From the NCBI GenBank assembly GCA_037954665.1, contig JBBMOL010000244.1, positions 186,001-250,000 on the forward strand: a stretch of DNA of 64,000 nucleotides, read 5' to 3'. Positions 62,121 through 64,000 of the stretch are shown here, one piece after another. Positions within the stretch are counted from its first letter, which is position 1, and every line of letters starts with the position of its first letter. The notes under the pieces are model-generated. The model searched no databases, was not told the origin of the DNA, and saw nothing but the letters and a program-made list of their open reading frames with translations. A program made the position numbers and the translations under genes. Origin of the DNA: Laguncularia racemosa. Lineage: Eukaryota; Streptophyta; Magnoliopsida; Myrtales; Combretaceae.

Positions 62121-62366
62121 AATTAATATTTTGTCAATCAATAAAATATGGGTCAAATCATGTGATAAATCAACTTTCAATAATAATTGTAATTTTCTAT
62201 TGATATTGTCACATCCTAAAATTGAACGTACATAGATTGATGTAATTAATATTTTGTCAATTGATAAAATATGGGTCAAATCATGTGATAAATCAACTTT
62301 CATTAATAATTATATTTTTTTATTGATATTGTCACATCCTAAAACTAAAGAATGTACATAGTTTGA
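62121..62366. repeat. Two-copy tandem duplication, 123 bp
   Basis: AATTAATATTTTGTCAAT at 62121 and 62244, and TGTCACATCC at 62207 and 62330, give a period of 123. Each unit joins ~85 bases of flank to ~35 bases of the LTR end described next. Confidence 0.85.
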
Positions 62367-64000
62367 TGCTACTCAAGTGCAACATGAGCATTACATACTC
62401 ATAACCAACTATGAACCCACAATTTATACAATAACTATACACTTTCAATTCTCACATCGATATCCTCTATTTACAATAGTTTACAACTTCTTAAGTGAAA
62501 ATCCAAATTACTTAAACTATGCACAATCAACCTACTCACGAATACCTTCAAGTGTACTAGCATTCATCCCTCTCCCATGTCTAAAGTCAATGTTATAAAC
62601 AAAAAAATTTATTTTGGACATGAAAAATAAGTCCCACAAAGGGCAAGCTAATACCCTATACATAATCAACACAAATACACACACATAACAACCATCAGAA
62701 GTTTACTTACATACTTAACTTTCATTTGATAAATAATAATAATAATAAAAAAAAAAATCATCTTGGTGTCTTAAGACTTGTGGTAGCTCATGACTCCTCA
62801 CTATATAGAAGCCATAGTGTGGGTACTTGCAAACACTTTGACATAGTCTTCTCATCCAAGATGTTACCTAACTAGTCATTTATACTACTAATCTATTACA
62901 AACATCCATAAAGGCATCCTATATTGCCAATGTGACCTCGATTACAGCTTCCTTCTACAAAACTATTTTGCATCTTAATAACTCTCTAACTAACAATACA
63001 CCGACCTAAAATGCACACATATGACAATCCAAGGGGATTACTATTTCCTCGGGTTAACATAGCTATGATTAGTAGTTTCCATATTTGATTACCAACAGCT
63101 TTGAATCTCTCATCATTTGCTAAGTAAATTCACTAAACAATAATGGTTTTGGTATACTTTAGTTTACCTAATTACTAACCTAAAAAGCATAGTCATCAAA
63201 TAAGGTATTCATATTTTTGGGTTATGCTCGATAATCTCAAATAAATTACACAAACAATCAATTCTTGACAAATACAAAAATGTTGATCAAATACACATTA
63301 GTGATGAGCAGTCAACTACATTGAGGGATGGTGTGCCAATCAACCCACCTAAGAAATGGGGTTAGTAATCAACTAAAAGATAGTGCAAGTTGACCATCCC
63401 CTTAAAATAACCGCTCCCTTGATAAAATTTAATACTCCAATCAACTGAAGTAAGGCATGGTTAACCCCTCATCTTGCTTAATAGATCATAACCTCTAATA
63501 TTTAACTTTAGTTTAATCATTCTTTAATCATCACTTCAACAAGTAATATTACTACATCAAGAAACCCTTTAAACATGAATTAAACATAAAATTAATTAAT
63601 CACTCAAAAGAATCACTTCCTTTACAAGATCACTCCAAATACTCATGAATTTGACTTTAATTTCATCTTAAAACCAACTTATTACTAAAAACCTTTCCAA
63701 ACTTCTACAATTCATGAATAATCACTTGATTTGATTAAAACTTAATTAAAAGAAATCAACCTTAGTTTAAAACTGCAAGAGAAAGGATTTTAACCTTAGG
63801 AGGGAAAGACACCAAACCTAAATTCTCACTTGTGACAATCAAACCCTAAATCATGATGTAGTCAATCTAATTACCATTCCTCCTCTTGATTCATCAATTT
63901 TCTACAAAAACTAACAAGTCTTTTTATTAATAACCTATTAACATACCATAACTTAAACTTAAAACCATCACTTATCGAATCCTTATAGTTGCTCCTCCAC
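62330..64000 (-). mobile_element. 3' part of a Tekay/Del-like LTR, inverted, runs off the window
   Basis: On the minus strand the sequence ends TTTTAGGATGTGACA at 62330, a common end of long chromovirus LTRs, and the upstream DNA has their usual non-coding character. No coding sequence is seen to 64000, and the start of the LTR is outside the window. Confidence 0.45.

Overview
The window looks like a repeat-rich part of a flowering-plant (probably eudicot) nuclear genome. It is AT-rich, carries one intron-containing gene of a plant family (WNK kinase), and is otherwise mostly nested and decayed transposable elements of plant types: a chromodomain-bearing Ty3/gypsy element, Athila-like Ty3/gypsy elements with a tRNA-Asp primer site, a Ty1/copia element, and a mobile-domain (PMD) DNA transposon. 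I saw no rRNA or tRNA genes, no CRISPR array and no bacterial signals.

Layout. 1-238: terminal piece of an Athila-like LTR, reversed. 239-634: broken PPR gene. 1020-3477: LTR-like repeat, copy A. 5328-6318: candidate solo LTR, reversed. 6482-20644: about 14 kb, old, heavily mutated Tekay/Del-like element with two ~3.4 kb LTRs, itself hit by a 1.35 kb DNA transposon. 21617-28114 (minus): the only intact cellular gene, a seven-exon WNK protein kinase of 633 residues whose exon phases all join; one intron begins with GC instead of GT. About 31700-36400: DNA transposon with inverted ends, a degenerate PMD gene, a 590 bp tandem duplication, a 24-base C run and a tandem array. 39125-44098: complete but dead copia element. 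45290-47630: remnant of the 3' part of an Athila-type element. 47640-50040: low-complexity block ending in 1.8 kb of C-poor TG-rich DNA. 50040-59524: copy B of the LTR-like repeat, split by a young Athila-like insertion at 51683-58657. 59525-64000: no gene, two short duplications and the end of a reversed LTR.

The most interesting DNA is in the retroelements. The young insertion has two 1642 bp LTRs differing at only about 11 positions, an intact gag-protease ORF, and no reverse transcriptase, RNase H or integrase, so it probably moves with enzymes supplied by a relative. Around its stop codon and ahead of its polypurine tracts are small perfect hairpins. One type, a 7-8 bp stem closed by G-C around the loop AGGA and followed within about 7 bases by a purine tract, occurs four times in three elements of two lineages. 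The stem sequences differ but remain complementary, which suggests selection on RNA (or DNA) structure. I consider this the best candidate for an undescribed functional element here.
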